Assembly: GCF_011761185.1 (NCBI RefSeq)
Contig: NZ_JAAOYM010000001.1
Span: forward strand, 1,798,001 to 1,862,000
DNA from: Saccharomonospora amisosensis
Lineage (GTDB): Bacteria > Actinomycetota > Actinomycetes > Mycobacteriales > Pseudonocardiaceae
Length of the DNA stretch: 64,000 bases
Direction of reading: 5' to 3'
The first letter of the stretch is position 1. Each line of letters opens with the position of its first letter. The translations under genes and the position numbers were made by a program. Shown in pieces: positions 17,597-25,671 of the stretch. A model generated the notes under the pieces. That model was not told where the DNA came from. It ran no database searches and saw only the letters and a program-made list of their open reading frames with translations.

Positions 17597-17675
17597 CGGT
17601 TCGGTCTCTCATTCGGCGGATTGCGGTGTCACCGAGTGATACCCCCCGATCGGCCGCACTACACGACTGTCGTGG

Positions 17676-17816
17676 TCAGTGGCGTTGATCGCGGCGCAGC
17701 GAAGCCATGCGCCACATCCTGACCTCGCGGATCAGTCCGGGAAACTCACGCAGCGCCAGCGCCGCGACACCCGCCGCGAGCAGAGCGGCTTGCGCGAGCA
17801 GTACTCGCTTGGCCAT
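17676..17816 (-). CDS. Small membrane protein, DUF6893-like
   Basis: A 46-residue protein, MAKRVLLAQAALLAAGVAA followed by REFPGLIREVRMWRM. One N-terminal hydrophobic helix is followed by the Arg-Glu-x-Pro segment seen in small proteins of actinobacterial hydrogenase clusters. ATG 17816 has GAAGGA upstream; the longer frame from 17867 is less likely. It may anchor or regulate the cytoplasmic hydrogenase at the membrane. The family name is from memory and is not certain. Confidence 0.6.
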   Translation of the reverse strand: MAKRVLLAQAALLAAGVAALALREFPGLIREVRMWRMASLRRDQRH

Positions 17817-17863
17817 ACCCGATTCCTTCCCCTGTTCCTTCCTGCTGTGCTTGCGCGACTCGT

Positions 17864-18070
17864 TCACCCTGGCGGCAGGTTCGGCATGATCTTCAGGATC
17901 GCGTTGTGTCGCTTCGGGTTGATCCCGGTCGAGCGCCGCGCGTCCGCGGTGCCGTCACGGTGATGGCCCGGCTGCTTGTCGTAGGGCCCTTCGTTGCCCT
18001 GGTTGATGCCACCGACATGGCTCGACGAGTCCGGTTGGACGTCGGGTTTGCCGACCCGGATGCTGCCCAT
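17864..18070 (-). CDS. Small conserved hydrogenase-cluster protein
   Basis: A 68-residue hydrophilic protein (MGSIRVGKPDVQPDSSSHVG at the start, KRHNAILKIMPNLPPG at the end). A strong ribosome-binding site, GAGGAGGAC, lies just upstream, and the gap to the DUF5947 stop is 10 nt, so it is clearly part of the operon. It has no recognised domain; the many Gly, Asn, Asp and Pro residues suggest disorder. The function is unknown; its position suggests hydrogenase assembly or electron-transfer support. Confidence 0.65.
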   Translation of the reverse strand: MGSIRVGKPDVQPDSSSHVGGINQGNEGPYDKQPGHHRDGTADARRSTGINPKRHNAILKIMPNLPPG

Positions 18071-18080
18071 CTGTCCTCCT

Positions 18081-18674
18081 CTACGATCGTTCGGTCAACT
18101 CGCTGAAGAACTGGTCGATTCGCGGCCACACCGTGTCGCCACCGGACAGTCCCTTCCACTCGCTTCGGATGACCGCAGTGAGCCGGTAGCAGTCGTCGAC
18201 GGGCACGAGCCAGCGCTCGTCGTGCCCTCGAGCGGTGTTCACCAGCACGGCTTCCACGTCGGTTCGCAGGTCGCGCAGCCGCGGACAGTCCGCGACCACC
18301 TCCAGCCACGCTTCGCGGTCGACCTCCCAGCGGGTCGGGCCCGCCGGGCTGGGGTAGTGCGCCAGCGCGGACCCGTCGTCGCGGGTGATCACGAACGCCA
18401 GTCCGACCGGCACGCCCAGCTTGTCCACCGGCAGCGTGGGCAGTCGCAGTCGCCGCCTCGGTATCTGGCGGTAGTGGCCCTGCGCTGCCTGCTCCCGGTC
18501 GAACAGCAACCAGCAGGCCTGGCAGGCACAGATCAGCTCGCCTGCGCCCCGGGTGTCGAGCAGGTGACGGTGGGTGTGCTCGACAGGTGCTCCGCACAGG
18601 TCGCAGTGTTGGTCGGTCCGGGTGGGCGCGCGAAGCGGCATGCGGATGATCCGTTCCAACGCCGTCGCCTTCAT
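18081..18674 (-). CDS. DUF5947 family protein, hydrogenase-associated
   Basis: A 197-residue protein with a putative zinc or iron site, CDLCGAP (Cys24, Cys27), HRHLLD, then CACQACWLLFDRE. It also has AHYPSPAGPTRW, VEAVLVN and WLVPVDDCYRL. This pattern matches the DUF5947 family, found next to group 1h [NiFe]-hydrogenase genes in Streptomyces and relatives. The biochemical role is unknown; the Cys pairs suggest metal binding or a scaffold role. Its ATG overlaps the NifU-like gene stop by 4 nt. Confidence 0.78.
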   Translation of the reverse strand: MKATALERIIRMPLRAPTRTDQHCDLCGAPVEHTHRHLLDTRGAGELICACQACWLLFDREQAAQGHYRQIPRRRLRLPTLPVDKLGVPVGLAFVITRDDGSALAHYPSPAGPTRWEVDREAWLEVVADCPRLRDLRTDVEAVLVNTARGHDERWLVPVDDCYRLTAVIRSEWKGLSGGDTVWPRIDQFFSELTERS

Positions 18675-19243
18675 GTGCTGCTCCCGGTCGTCGTGGCGGT
18701 GCGGGCCAGCAACGCGTTGACGGGGATCAACGACGGCGATCGTTCGCTGGCCGAGTCGGTCACGACGCGCACTTGCGTGAGTTCCGGAGCCAGTGAGAGT
18801 ACGGAATCCCTCACCGCCTGCTCCAGTTCAGGAGACACCTCCGGCGAGGAACAGCTCCCGCAGCCTGCGGCCCGCAGGCGTACGTGCGCGACCCCGGAGT
18901 CGATCGACGAGAGCTCCACCCTGCCCCCCTTGCGTTCGAGGTGGGGCCTGACGTAGGCGAGCGCTCGCTCGGCGCGGTCGGCGAGCGAACCCGGATGGAT
19001 GTCGTGCAGCACGAACAGGTGGCTGAGCAGTTCGTCGGCGCACAGCGCCTCCGCCTGTGCCGCACCTGCCGTGTCCAGCACCCGCGCCAGTGCCTCGCCG
19101 TACACTTCGGTCAGCGTCCGCACGGCCTCCACAGCCGATTCCGCGGTCGGCCCCGGCATCCGCTCGACGTGGTCGAGCACCTCGTCGAGCCGGGCAAGCC
19201 GTCGCTGGACCTCCGCGTCGTCGAGCCGCTGCGACTCACCCAT
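18671..19243 (-). CDS. NifU-like Fe-S scaffold protein
   Basis: A 190-residue protein. The N-terminal half is helical (RLDEVLDHVERMPGPTAESA). The C-terminal part is a NifU-type domain: VRLRAAGCGSCSSPEVSPEL with the Cys-Gly-Ser-Cys cluster site near residues 124-127. It probably supplies or repairs Fe-S clusters of the hydrogenase small subunit. Its start overlaps the large-subunit gene end by 8 nt and its end overlaps DUF5947 by 4 nt, so it is co-translated within the operon. Confidence 0.82.
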   Translation of the reverse strand: MGESQRLDDAEVQRRLARLDEVLDHVERMPGPTAESAVEAVRTLTEVYGEALARVLDTAGAAQAEALCADELLSHLFVLHDIHPGSLADRAERALAYVRPHLERKGGRVELSSIDSGVAHVRLRAAGCGSCSSPEVSPELEQAVRDSVLSLAPELTQVRVVTDSASERSPSLIPVNALLARTATTTGSST

Positions 19244-21044
19244 TGATTCCTCCGAGAGTGGGGGAGTGCAACTTCTTCAGTTCCCGGCCGCCGCCGAGAT
19301 ACATGTGGACCCCGCAGGGCAGGCACGGGTCGAAGCTGCGCACCGACCGCATGATGTCGACACCCTTGAAGTTCTTCGCGCCGTTCTCCTCGAAGATCGG
19401 CGTGTCCTGCACGGCGTCCTCGTAGGGCCCCGGCGTGCCGTAGCTGTCCCTGGGGCTGGCGTTCCACGGTGTCGGCGGGTAGGGGTGGTAGTTGGCGATC
19501 TTCTTGTCCCTGATGACCATGTGGTGCGACAGCACACCCCGCACCGCCTCGTGGAAGCCACAGCCGACCGCCTCGTCAGGTACTTCGAAGTCGGTGAACA
19601 CGCGGGTGTCGCCCGCACGGACGAGTCCCATCGCCTGGTCCAGGAAGTGCAGCGACATGGCGGCGGCGTAGGCGACGAAGTAGGAGCGGGCACGGTCGCG
19701 CTCGATCGCGTTGGAAAGCGGCTTGCCTTCCCTGTCCTTCGGGATCGTCCACTCCAGTGTCATCTCCGGCAGTTGATCGCTCCTCGGCAAGGTGATCCGC
19801 ACGCCGGAGCCGGTGGACTTGACGTAGGGGGTGTCCACCAGCCGTGACAGCGCGGTCGACCACAGCCGCGCCAGCGGTCCGCCGCCGGTGTCCAGCGGCA
19901 GGTGGTCCTTGCCGTCGAACCACCTCGGGCTCATCACCCAGCTGTAGTTGTTGTCGAAGTCGCGCTTCTGCGGCACCGGGACGGTGGTCTGGTTCCACGG
20001 GTGTCGCATGTCGACGGGGTTTCCGAGCGGGTCGTGGGTGACGAACGGCTCCTCGTTGACCCAGTCCTCGTAGTAGGAGCTGCCGAGCAGGATCCGCATA
20101 CCGAGGTTGATGTCGATGAGGTTGTTGGTGACCAGTTCCCCGTCGACGATGATGCCCGGCGTGACGTACATCGCCTTGCCCCAGGTGTTCATCGACTCGT
20201 AGCGGTAGTCGCACACGTCGAAGTTGTTCCAGGCGCCCCAGCAGCCGAGCAGCACCCGCCTCCTGCCGACCTCCTCGTAGCCGGGCAGCGCCTCGTAGAA
20301 GAAGTCGAACACGTCGTCGTTCATCGCGACGGCCTTCTTCACGAAGTCGAGGATGCCGATCAGCCGGGAGAGGTAGTCGGTGAACGTGGCCGGATCGGGC
20401 ATCGTGCCGACCCCGCCGGGATACAGTGTGGAGGGATGGACGTGGCGGCCCTCCATCTTGCAGAACATCTCCCTGGTGACGCGGCTGACCTGGAGCGCCT
20501 CCTTGTACACCGCGCCCTCGAACGGGTTGAAGGCGCGCATGATGTCGGCGATGGTGCGGTAGCCGTGGATCTCGGCGCCCGGCGCCTGGGTGTTCTCCGC
20601 CTGGCGCAGCACGCCGGGGTTGGTCTCCTTCAGCATGGCCTCGCAGAAGTCCACGAACACCATGTTGTCCTGGAAGATGGTGTGGTCGAACATGTACTCG
20701 GCGGCCTCGCCGAGGTTCACTATCGTCTCGGCCAGCGGGGGAGGCTTGATCCCGTAGGCCATCTGCTGCGCGTAGTGCGAGCAGGTGGTGTGGTTGTCGC
20801 CGCAGATACCGCAGATCCGGGTGGTGATGAACCCGGCGTCCCTTGGGTCCTTACCCTTCATGAACACCGAGTAGCCGCGAAACAGCGACGACGTGCTGTG
20901 ACACTCGGCGACTCTGCGGTTGGTGAAGTCGATTTTGGTGTAGACACCGAGATTGCCGATGATCCGGGTGATCGGATCCCACGACATCTCGACCAGCTGG
21001 CTCTCCTCCTGCGTGGCGCTGGTCCTTGGCTCCGTGGCCGTCAT
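19236..21044 (-). CDS. hhyL: [NiFe]-hydrogenase large subunit, group 1h (high-affinity H2 uptake)
   Basis: A 602-residue catalytic subunit. The N-terminal L1 motif RICGICGDNH (Cys78, Cys81) and the C-terminal L2 motif DPCLPCGVH (Cys574, Cys577) supply the four cysteines that bind the Ni-Fe centre. A 22-residue tail after His580 should be removed by a maturation protease. Motifs and neighbours fit group 1h (formerly group 5), enzymes that oxidise atmospheric H2. The ATG at 21044 has AGGAGG upstream and overlaps the small-subunit stop by 4 nt; the frame open beyond it is a shadow. No hyp maturation genes are in this window. Confidence 0.93.
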   Translation of the reverse strand: MTATEPRTSATQEESQLVEMSWDPITRIIGNLGVYTKIDFTNRRVAECHSTSSLFRGYSVFMKGKDPRDAGFITTRICGICGDNHTTCSHYAQQMAYGIKPPPLAETIVNLGEAAEYMFDHTIFQDNMVFVDFCEAMLKETNPGVLRQAENTQAPGAEIHGYRTIADIMRAFNPFEGAVYKEALQVSRVTREMFCKMEGRHVHPSTLYPGGVGTMPDPATFTDYLSRLIGILDFVKKAVAMNDDVFDFFYEALPGYEEVGRRRVLLGCWGAWNNFDVCDYRYESMNTWGKAMYVTPGIIVDGELVTNNLIDINLGMRILLGSSYYEDWVNEEPFVTHDPLGNPVDMRHPWNQTTVPVPQKRDFDNNYSWVMSPRWFDGKDHLPLDTGGGPLARLWSTALSRLVDTPYVKSTGSGVRITLPRSDQLPEMTLEWTIPKDREGKPLSNAIERDRARSYFVAYAAAMSLHFLDQAMGLVRAGDTRVFTDFEVPDEAVGCGFHEAVRGVLSHHMVIRDKKIANYHPYPPTPWNASPRDSYGTPGPYEDAVQDTPIFEENGAKNFKGVDIMRSVRSFDPCLPCGVHMYLGGGRELKKLHSPTLGGING

Positions 21045-22180
21045 CGATGCTGTCCTCCTGCTCGGGCTGGGCTGCGGTTGTCCGATTTGCGCCCCGGTCG
21101 CCAGTACGGGTCGTAGCCGCTGGTCAGCTCGGGTCCGTTGTGGTGCCACTTGGCTTCTTGGTTGGCCGGGTAGTTGGTGATGGCACGCATCCGCCGGATG
21201 AACGCCCCGTACGGCTTGTTGAGGATCGACGAAAGGCCCGCGCCTGTTGGTTCGTCCATGAACGGCATGAACATGTCGGGGAACCCGGGCATGGTGCACG
21301 CGATGCAGATCCCGCCGACGTTGGGACAACCACCCACTCCCGACATCCAGCCGCGCTTGGGAACGTTGCAGTTGACAACCGGGCCCCAGCAGCCGACCTT
21401 CACCTGGCACTTGGGTGAGTTGTAGTCCTTGGCGAAGTCGGACTGCTCGTAGTAGGCGGCCCGGTCACAACCCTCGTGCACGGTCTTGCCGAACAGCCAC
21501 TGCGGGCGCAGCTTCTCGTCCAGCGGGGGAGGCGGTGCGCTGCCCGCCGCGTGGTAGAGCACCCAGGTGAGCGTCTCCATGAAGTTCTCCGGCTGGATCG
21601 GGCAGCCGGGCACGTTGACGATCGGTAGGGCACCGGCCGACTTGAAGTCCCAACCGAGGTAGTCGGCCAATCCCATGGAGCCGGTCGGGTTTCCCGCCAT
21701 CGCATGGATGCCGCCGTAGGTGGCGCAGGTACCCGCCGCGACCACCGCCCACGCCTTGGGGGCGAGCTGGTCGATCCACCAGTTCAGCGTCAGCGGCTCC
21801 CCGGTCTCGAGGTCGTTGCCGAAGGAGGTCCAGAAGCCGTCGCCGGAGATGATGTTCTGGTTGGGGATGGACCCTTCGATCACGAGAATGAAGGGCTCCA
21901 GTTCGCCTCTCGCGGCGGCGCGGAACGGGCGCAGGAAGTCCTCGCCGCCCTCGCTCGGCGAGAGCACCTTGTTGTGCAGGTTCACCTTTGGCAGCCCAGG
22001 GATGAGCCCCAGTACGACATCCTCGATCGCGGGCTGTCCGGACGCGGTCATGGACACCGTGTCGCCGTCGCAGCTCATGCCCTCGGAGATCCACAGGATG
22101 GTGATCTCGTCGAACCCTTCTCGACGCCCTGCGGCGCTGGGTTCCTGCTGCCAGGTGCGGGTACCGCTCTCGATGCTCAT
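21041..22180 (-). CDS. hhyS: [NiFe]-hydrogenase small subunit, group 1h
   Basis: A 379-residue Fe-S subunit. EGMSCDGDT (Cys37) and ATYGGIHAM, then VNVPGCPIQPENFMETL, belong to the proximal cluster domain. HEGCDRAAYYEQ, KCQVKVGCWGPVVNCN and GGCPNVGGICIACTMPGFPD supply the medial and distal cluster ligands. There is no Tat signal, consistent with the cytoplasmic group 1h enzymes. Electrons pass from the large subunit to an unidentified membrane acceptor. It starts with a GGGAGG site and overlaps the upstream hemerythrin stop by 4 nt. Confidence 0.93.
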   Translation of the reverse strand: MSIESGTRTWQQEPSAAGRREGFDEITILWISEGMSCDGDTVSMTASGQPAIEDVVLGLIPGLPKVNLHNKVLSPSEGGEDFLRPFRAAARGELEPFILVIEGSIPNQNIISGDGFWTSFGNDLETGEPLTLNWWIDQLAPKAWAVVAAGTCATYGGIHAMAGNPTGSMGLADYLGWDFKSAGALPIVNVPGCPIQPENFMETLTWVLYHAAGSAPPPPLDEKLRPQWLFGKTVHEGCDRAAYYEQSDFAKDYNSPKCQVKVGCWGPVVNCNVPKRGWMSGVGGCPNVGGICIACTMPGFPDMFMPFMDEPTGAGLSSILNKPYGAFIRRMRAITNYPANQEAKWHHNGPELTSGYDPYWRPGRKSDNRSPARAGGQHR

Positions 22181-22731
22181 GTCTGGGGCCTCCCTTGCAG
22201 GCGGTCGCGGAGCCGGTCGTAGATGGCCGCCACCGGCGCGGCCAGTGCCAGCGCCGGTGGCTCGTTGGGTGCGTGCGGGTGTGGCCTTGTGGGAGCGTTG
22301 TGCTTCGCCTGTTCCAGCGCCTCCCCCAGTTCGTCGAGTGCCTGCCGGTCGAGGCTGTCGCGCAGCTTCGACAGCAGCTCGCCCTCCTCTTCCCGCACGT
22401 GTTCGCTGACCTCGCGTTCCAGTTCGGCCATCAGCTCGTCGGTGCGCTCGTCGCCCTGACCCAGCCGGTCGAGCTCGGCGAGTGTTCGCTTCACGTCGAG
22501 GTGTTCGGCGAGGTGGTCGTCGATCTCGGCGCGCTCGGCAGGCAGTACCGCCTTGGCCAGTGGATAGACCATGAGTTCCTCAAGGGCGGCGTGTTTGGAG
22601 AGCTCCTGGATCATGAGTTCGACGACTCCCCGGCGTTGCTGGTCCGACGCGGCTGCCCGGTAGTCGCGGAAGAGTTGCTCCACCATTCGGTGGTCATGTT
22701 TCAGGAGTTCGACGGCGTCCAGCAGAGCCAT
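22177..22731 (-). CDS. Hemerythrin HHE domain protein (proximal hydrogenase-operon gene)
   Basis: A 184-residue hemerythrin-like four-helix protein: LLKHDHRMVEQLF, SKHAALEELMVYP, HLAEHLDVKRTL and SEHVREEEGELL give the expected His/Glu ligand spacing for a di-iron site. The tail with APTRPHPHAP and a final AIYDRLRDRLQG helix is shared with the other hemerythrin in the cluster. Its stop overlaps the small-subunit ATG by 4 nt and its start lies within the C-terminal end of the interrupted leader gene, so it is translated together with the hydrogenase. O2 binding or sensing near an O2-exposed hydrogenase is a reasonable guess, not shown. Confidence 0.85.
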   Translation of the reverse strand: MALLDAVELLKHDHRMVEQLFRDYRAAASDQQRRGVVELMIQELSKHAALEELMVYPLAKAVLPAERAEIDDHLAEHLDVKRTLAELDRLGQGDERTDELMAELEREVSEHVREEEGELLSKLRDSLDRQALDELGEALEQAKHNAPTRPHPHAPNEPPALALAAPVAAIYDRLRDRLQGRPQT

Positions 22732-23209
22732 CTCGGCCTCCTTCGAGGGTTCCGGATCGGGTCTGGTGCGGGCGCAACGAGCGCACCGCCCCGTGCAACC
22801 GCGCCAACACCTCCTGTGGCATGCCTTCCACGCGATCGACGATGGCCGCGGCCCTGGGGTCGGTGGCTCGTGCTTCGCGCTTTTCGGCTTCGGTCAGCGT
22901 GAGTGTCCGAAGTGACAGGATCTCGTCGATCTCGGTGGCGTCGTGCAGATCGCCAGGGCTTTCCGGAGCGATGTCCGGGTAGTCGTAGAGCAGGATCGGT
23001 GACGACAGCATGCCATCGTGACCACCCGCTTCGCCGATGAGCACCGGGAAGGTGTGAATGTTTTGGCACGCCCGGGTGTAGGGCGCTGCCCAGTCCGGTG
23101 GGTCGGTCAGCGAATGCCACGTCACGCCGTCACCACCTAGCAGGGCGTGCGTCGCGATGAGTGAGTGACGTAGCGCCTCCGTTCGCGTGACGCCAGGGCC
23201 CACTTCACG
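22694..23209 (-). pseudogene. Hydrogenase-operon leader gene, C-terminal fragment
   Basis: The fragment (TRTEALRHSLIATHALLGGDG near its start, then LSSPILLYDYPDIAPESPGD, TEIDEIL, ATDPRAAAIVDRVE) is the C-terminal part of a roughly 370-residue protein conserved in actinomycete hydrogenase loci; its function is unknown. The N-terminal part lies at 24530-25175 on the other side of an IS110 element. Codon phase joins cleanly if an AAC at each side is the shared target sequence (IEN followed by REVGPGVTRTEALRHS). The fragment remains open, with a GTG at 23203, and is in the same frame as the transposase, whose stop lies just before it. It overlaps the hemerythrin start by 38 nt. Confidence 0.75.
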
Positions 23210-23224
23210 GTTGATGCTTCTATG

Positions 23225-24283
23225 TCAAGCGGCGTGGTCGTGGCGGGTGATGTGGTGTTGCCAGGAGGCTTGATCGGTGGTCATGGCCCGGTGGATGACG
23301 TCGATGAGGTGACGTTGGAGGATGCGTCGGGCGCCGCGGCTGCCCTTGGTGGGTTCGTGGCGGGCCAGTAACGCCTGCGCGGCGGGATAGCGCCGTTTCT
23401 GCACGATGGCTGCGGTGTAGAGGACGCTGTTCAGGCGGCGGTTGCCGCCCCGATGCAGGCGGTGGCGTTCTTTGTCGGCGGAGTAGACAGGGATCGGTGC
23501 GCAGCCGGTGTAGCGGGCAAGTTTGGCAGAGCTGGAAAAGCGGGTGATGTCACCGATTTCAGCGATCAAAATCGCTGCGGAGATGTGGCTGATCCCGGTG
23601 ATTTCCAGCAGTGTGGGGGCCAGCGGGGTCACGAGCTCCCTGATGGCGTCGTCGAGCTGGCGGACACGTCGGTTGAGCTCAGCAATCTCCATGCTCATCT
23701 CGGTGAGCGCCTGGCGGACGTGCGCGCCCAGCGAGGCCGCGTCCAGCAATGCGGTCACCGCGTCCATGCCCTTGGGACGGGCGAGATCGCCCGGAGTGTG
23801 GTCGAGCCAGACATGCAGTTGCGCCTTGAGCTGATTGATCATCATGGTGCGCCGCTTGATGAGATCCGCGCGATAGTCGACCAGGACACGCAGCTCACGC
23901 ACTCGCTCGTCGATGCGGTGCCGGTCAAGGCCGGGAGTAGCGAGGGCGGCGTGAGCGGCTGCGGCGGCGTCGACCGGGTCAGACTTGGTGCCGGTGGCGG
24001 CGTGCAGCTTGCGGTGGGCCGCGGTCAACCGGGCCGGAACCCAGACCACCTCCTGGCTGGCGAGCAACAGACCGTCAGCCAGGCGGCGGGCGAACCCACG
24101 GCCGTCCTCGATCGCCCAGGTTACGGGCATGTCACCCGCGATCGACCGAACCCAGGTGAGCAGCACAGTGATCATGAACGCGTCGTTCTTCACGGTCAGC
24201 GGCTTGCCGAGCCGCCTGCCCTGAGCGTTGACGGCCACCGCGACGTGGACGTGCTTGTGCGGGTCGATCCCTACTGTCACCAT
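23225..24283 (-). CDS. IS110 family transposase (bridge-RNA-guided recombinase)
   Basis: A 352-residue intact transposase. The RuvC-like N-terminal DEDD domain starts MVTVGIDPHKHVHVAVAV, with acidic residues in IDPHK, WAIEDGRGF and KSDPVDA. After a coiled region (RVRELRVLVDYRADLIKRRT), the C-terminal Tnp domain has GISHISAAILIAEIGDITRF and LARYTGCAPIPVYS, including the serine region used for strand transfer. All hallmarks are intact, so the element may be active. No terminator is seen between it and the downstream hydrogenase genes. Confidence 0.92.
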   Translation of the reverse strand: MVTVGIDPHKHVHVAVAVNAQGRRLGKPLTVKNDAFMITVLLTWVRSIAGDMPVTWAIEDGRGFARRLADGLLLASQEVVWVPARLTAAHRKLHAATGTKSDPVDAAAAAHAALATPGLDRHRIDERVRELRVLVDYRADLIKRRTMMINQLKAQLHVWLDHTPGDLARPKGMDAVTALLDAASLGAHVRQALTEMSMEIAELNRRVRQLDDAIRELVTPLAPTLLEITGISHISAAILIAEIGDITRFSSSAKLARYTGCAPIPVYSADKERHRLHRGGNRRLNSVLYTAAIVQKRRYPAAQALLARHEPTKGSRGARRILQRHLIDVIHRAMTTDQASWQHHITRHDHAA

Positions 24284-24328
24284 CGAAATGTCCTCTCCTC
24301 CGCTGCCGTGGATGACGGGGCAGAGGCA

Positions 24329-24407
24329 AGAGCCCTGGCCAGGGGACAGACCTATTGCGAGTTGACGGCTCAGCAGGCTTCTATCAAGTCACCCCGGTCA
24401 GGGCTCT
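24329..24407 (-). ncRNA. Candidate IS110 bridge-RNA region (hairpin)
   Basis: Upstream of the transposase start, AGAGCCCTGGCCAGGGG (24329-24345) is the near-perfect reverse complement of CCCCGGTCAGGGCTCT (24392-24407), with a 46-nt intervening loop. IS110-group elements carry a structured RNA in this position whose loops base-pair with target and donor DNA. The true RNA would be longer, perhaps most of 24284-24530. The loops have not been assigned. Confidence 0.45.
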
Positions 24408-24529
24408 CGCCCTGTGGACCACCGTGGACACATCAACGGAAAGCCTTGCGGCACGTGTTCTCCGAGTCACCCAGCGGCCCGACCGGAGCGTCTCCCGTCG
24501 AAGAAGCCCGGCCTTGATCACCCTGCACC

Positions 24530-25175
24530 AATAGGTGTTCTCGATGCGCAGCCGCAGCCGGTAGGCGGCGAAGGGCGTGTCCAACCGCTGCGCACGCAGG
24601 GTGGCAAGCGCCGAAACCGGCAAGCGTCGGCGAACCACCCGTCCCGCTTCGCCGAGCCACTGCACGCTCTCCTCCGCGGGCGCGCCGATCGGCACGGTGA
24701 TGCCGTCCCCGAGCAGATCCGACAGCGCCGCCACGACGTCACACTCGTGAGGCATCGCCTCGTCGAAGCTCAGCTGAGGTGTTCCCGCGTCGTCGTCGAG
24801 CGACTCCACCGGCACGAACCCGCCGCCGGGCTCACGTCGCTCCACCGTCTTGCTGAGCCACTGCAGGAAACGCACGCGCACGTGCACGCTCGGGTTTTCG
24901 GCACCGGGCACGGCCTCCAGCAGGGTTTCGGTCTGTTGCTGCCACGACTCGACGGAGCCTGCCACGGTCTCGGGCACGGGGCCTTCGCGCTCGGCCCAGT
25001 CTCGCGGCGCCACGATGCCGAACTGCCAGCGCACCCGATTCTTGGGGGAGGATTTTCGGTAGGGGTAGAGCAGATAGCCCTCGTACAGGATCGCGTCGGC
25101 GAGTGCGCGCGCCCGCTCGAAGCCGGTTCGGGTGTCCTGCGTGTCACCGGACGCGTCCTCCGCTGTGCCTGTCAC
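24530..25175 (-). pseudogene. Hydrogenase-operon leader gene, N-terminal fragment
   Basis: A GTG at 25175, with GGGAGG a few bases upstream, begins an acidic leader followed by RARALADAILYEGYLLYPYRK, WQFGIVAPRDWAE, VRVRFLQWLSKTVE and finally FAAYRLRLRIEN, where similarity ends at the IS110 insertion. The rest of the protein is at 22694-23209. About 210 residues remain and would run on into IS sequence for about 50 more. The longer open frame to 25385 has a different, Arg-rich composition and is unlikely. This was the first substantial gene of the hydrogenase operon. Confidence 0.7.
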
Positions 25176-25383
25176 CGGTTCGACCCCTCCCGCCTCGCGT
25201 TCGCGCCGTTGCCGTCGCCGAGTGCTCCGGCGCCGGCGGACCGGGGCATCCGCACCCACAACCGTCGCACTCGACGTTGCGAGCGTCCAATGTGTCCGCC
25301 AAGTCGGTGACGACCGTGCGTGCGAGCGGCGGGTGGTGGATTCGGCGATGGCGCTGGTGTTCATACCCGTGGCCGCCGCGCAC
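25144..25383 (-). CDS. Possible small Cys-rich protein upstream of the hydrogenase operon
   Basis: A short frame contains TDLADTLDARNVECDGCGCGCPGPP, an unusual Cys/Gly-rich stretch like a metal-binding peptide, and overlaps the start of the leader gene by about 30 nt. The start is unclear: GTG 25383 is far upstream and the better-placed candidates are TTG codons. It could be a real leader peptide or a chance frame. Confidence 0.3.
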   Translation of the reverse strand: MRGGHGYEHQRHRRIHHPPLARTVVTDLADTLDARNVECDGCGCGCPGPPAPEHSATATARTRGGRGRTGDRHSGGRVR

Positions 25384-25671
25384 AAACGGCGCCCGAACGA
25401 GTGGTGCTCGCGTCCGATGGAAACGGACTAGAACACTGGAGCGTGGAGTGAATGTACCGGCATGGCTACCCCCTGCGGTGAGCTCTTCTCGTCCGCCCAG
25501 CAGAACAGACGTGTCGCCGTGACGTAGTGGTGTTCATGCTGTTGGGAAGCTCGTCGTCGCCTGCTGGTGGAAGTCCGGCCCGGGTAGCGGCCAGGAGCCC
25601 CGGTGGCAGGCTGGCGGCGTCGGAGGGAAACGAAAGTCTGGCGTAGAAGCCCAGTTTCAATGGCCCTGTAA

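Larger units (their letters stand above)
23210..24532 (-). mobile_element. IS110-family insertion sequence
   Basis: The element interrupts a hydrogenase-operon gene; the ends are placed within a few bases by the points where the host gene's protein similarity stops. It has no terminal inverted repeats, as expected for IS110. It contains one transposase gene and an upstream non-coding region of about 245 bp that holds a strong long hairpin, where IS110-group elements encode the bridge RNA. Its orientation is the same as the operon. Confidence 0.8.

Noticed and set aside
22694-24283. Transposase fused to the leader-gene fragment
   Set aside because: They are in the same frame, but a TGA at 23225-23227 ends the transposase before the fragment, so no fusion protein is encoded.
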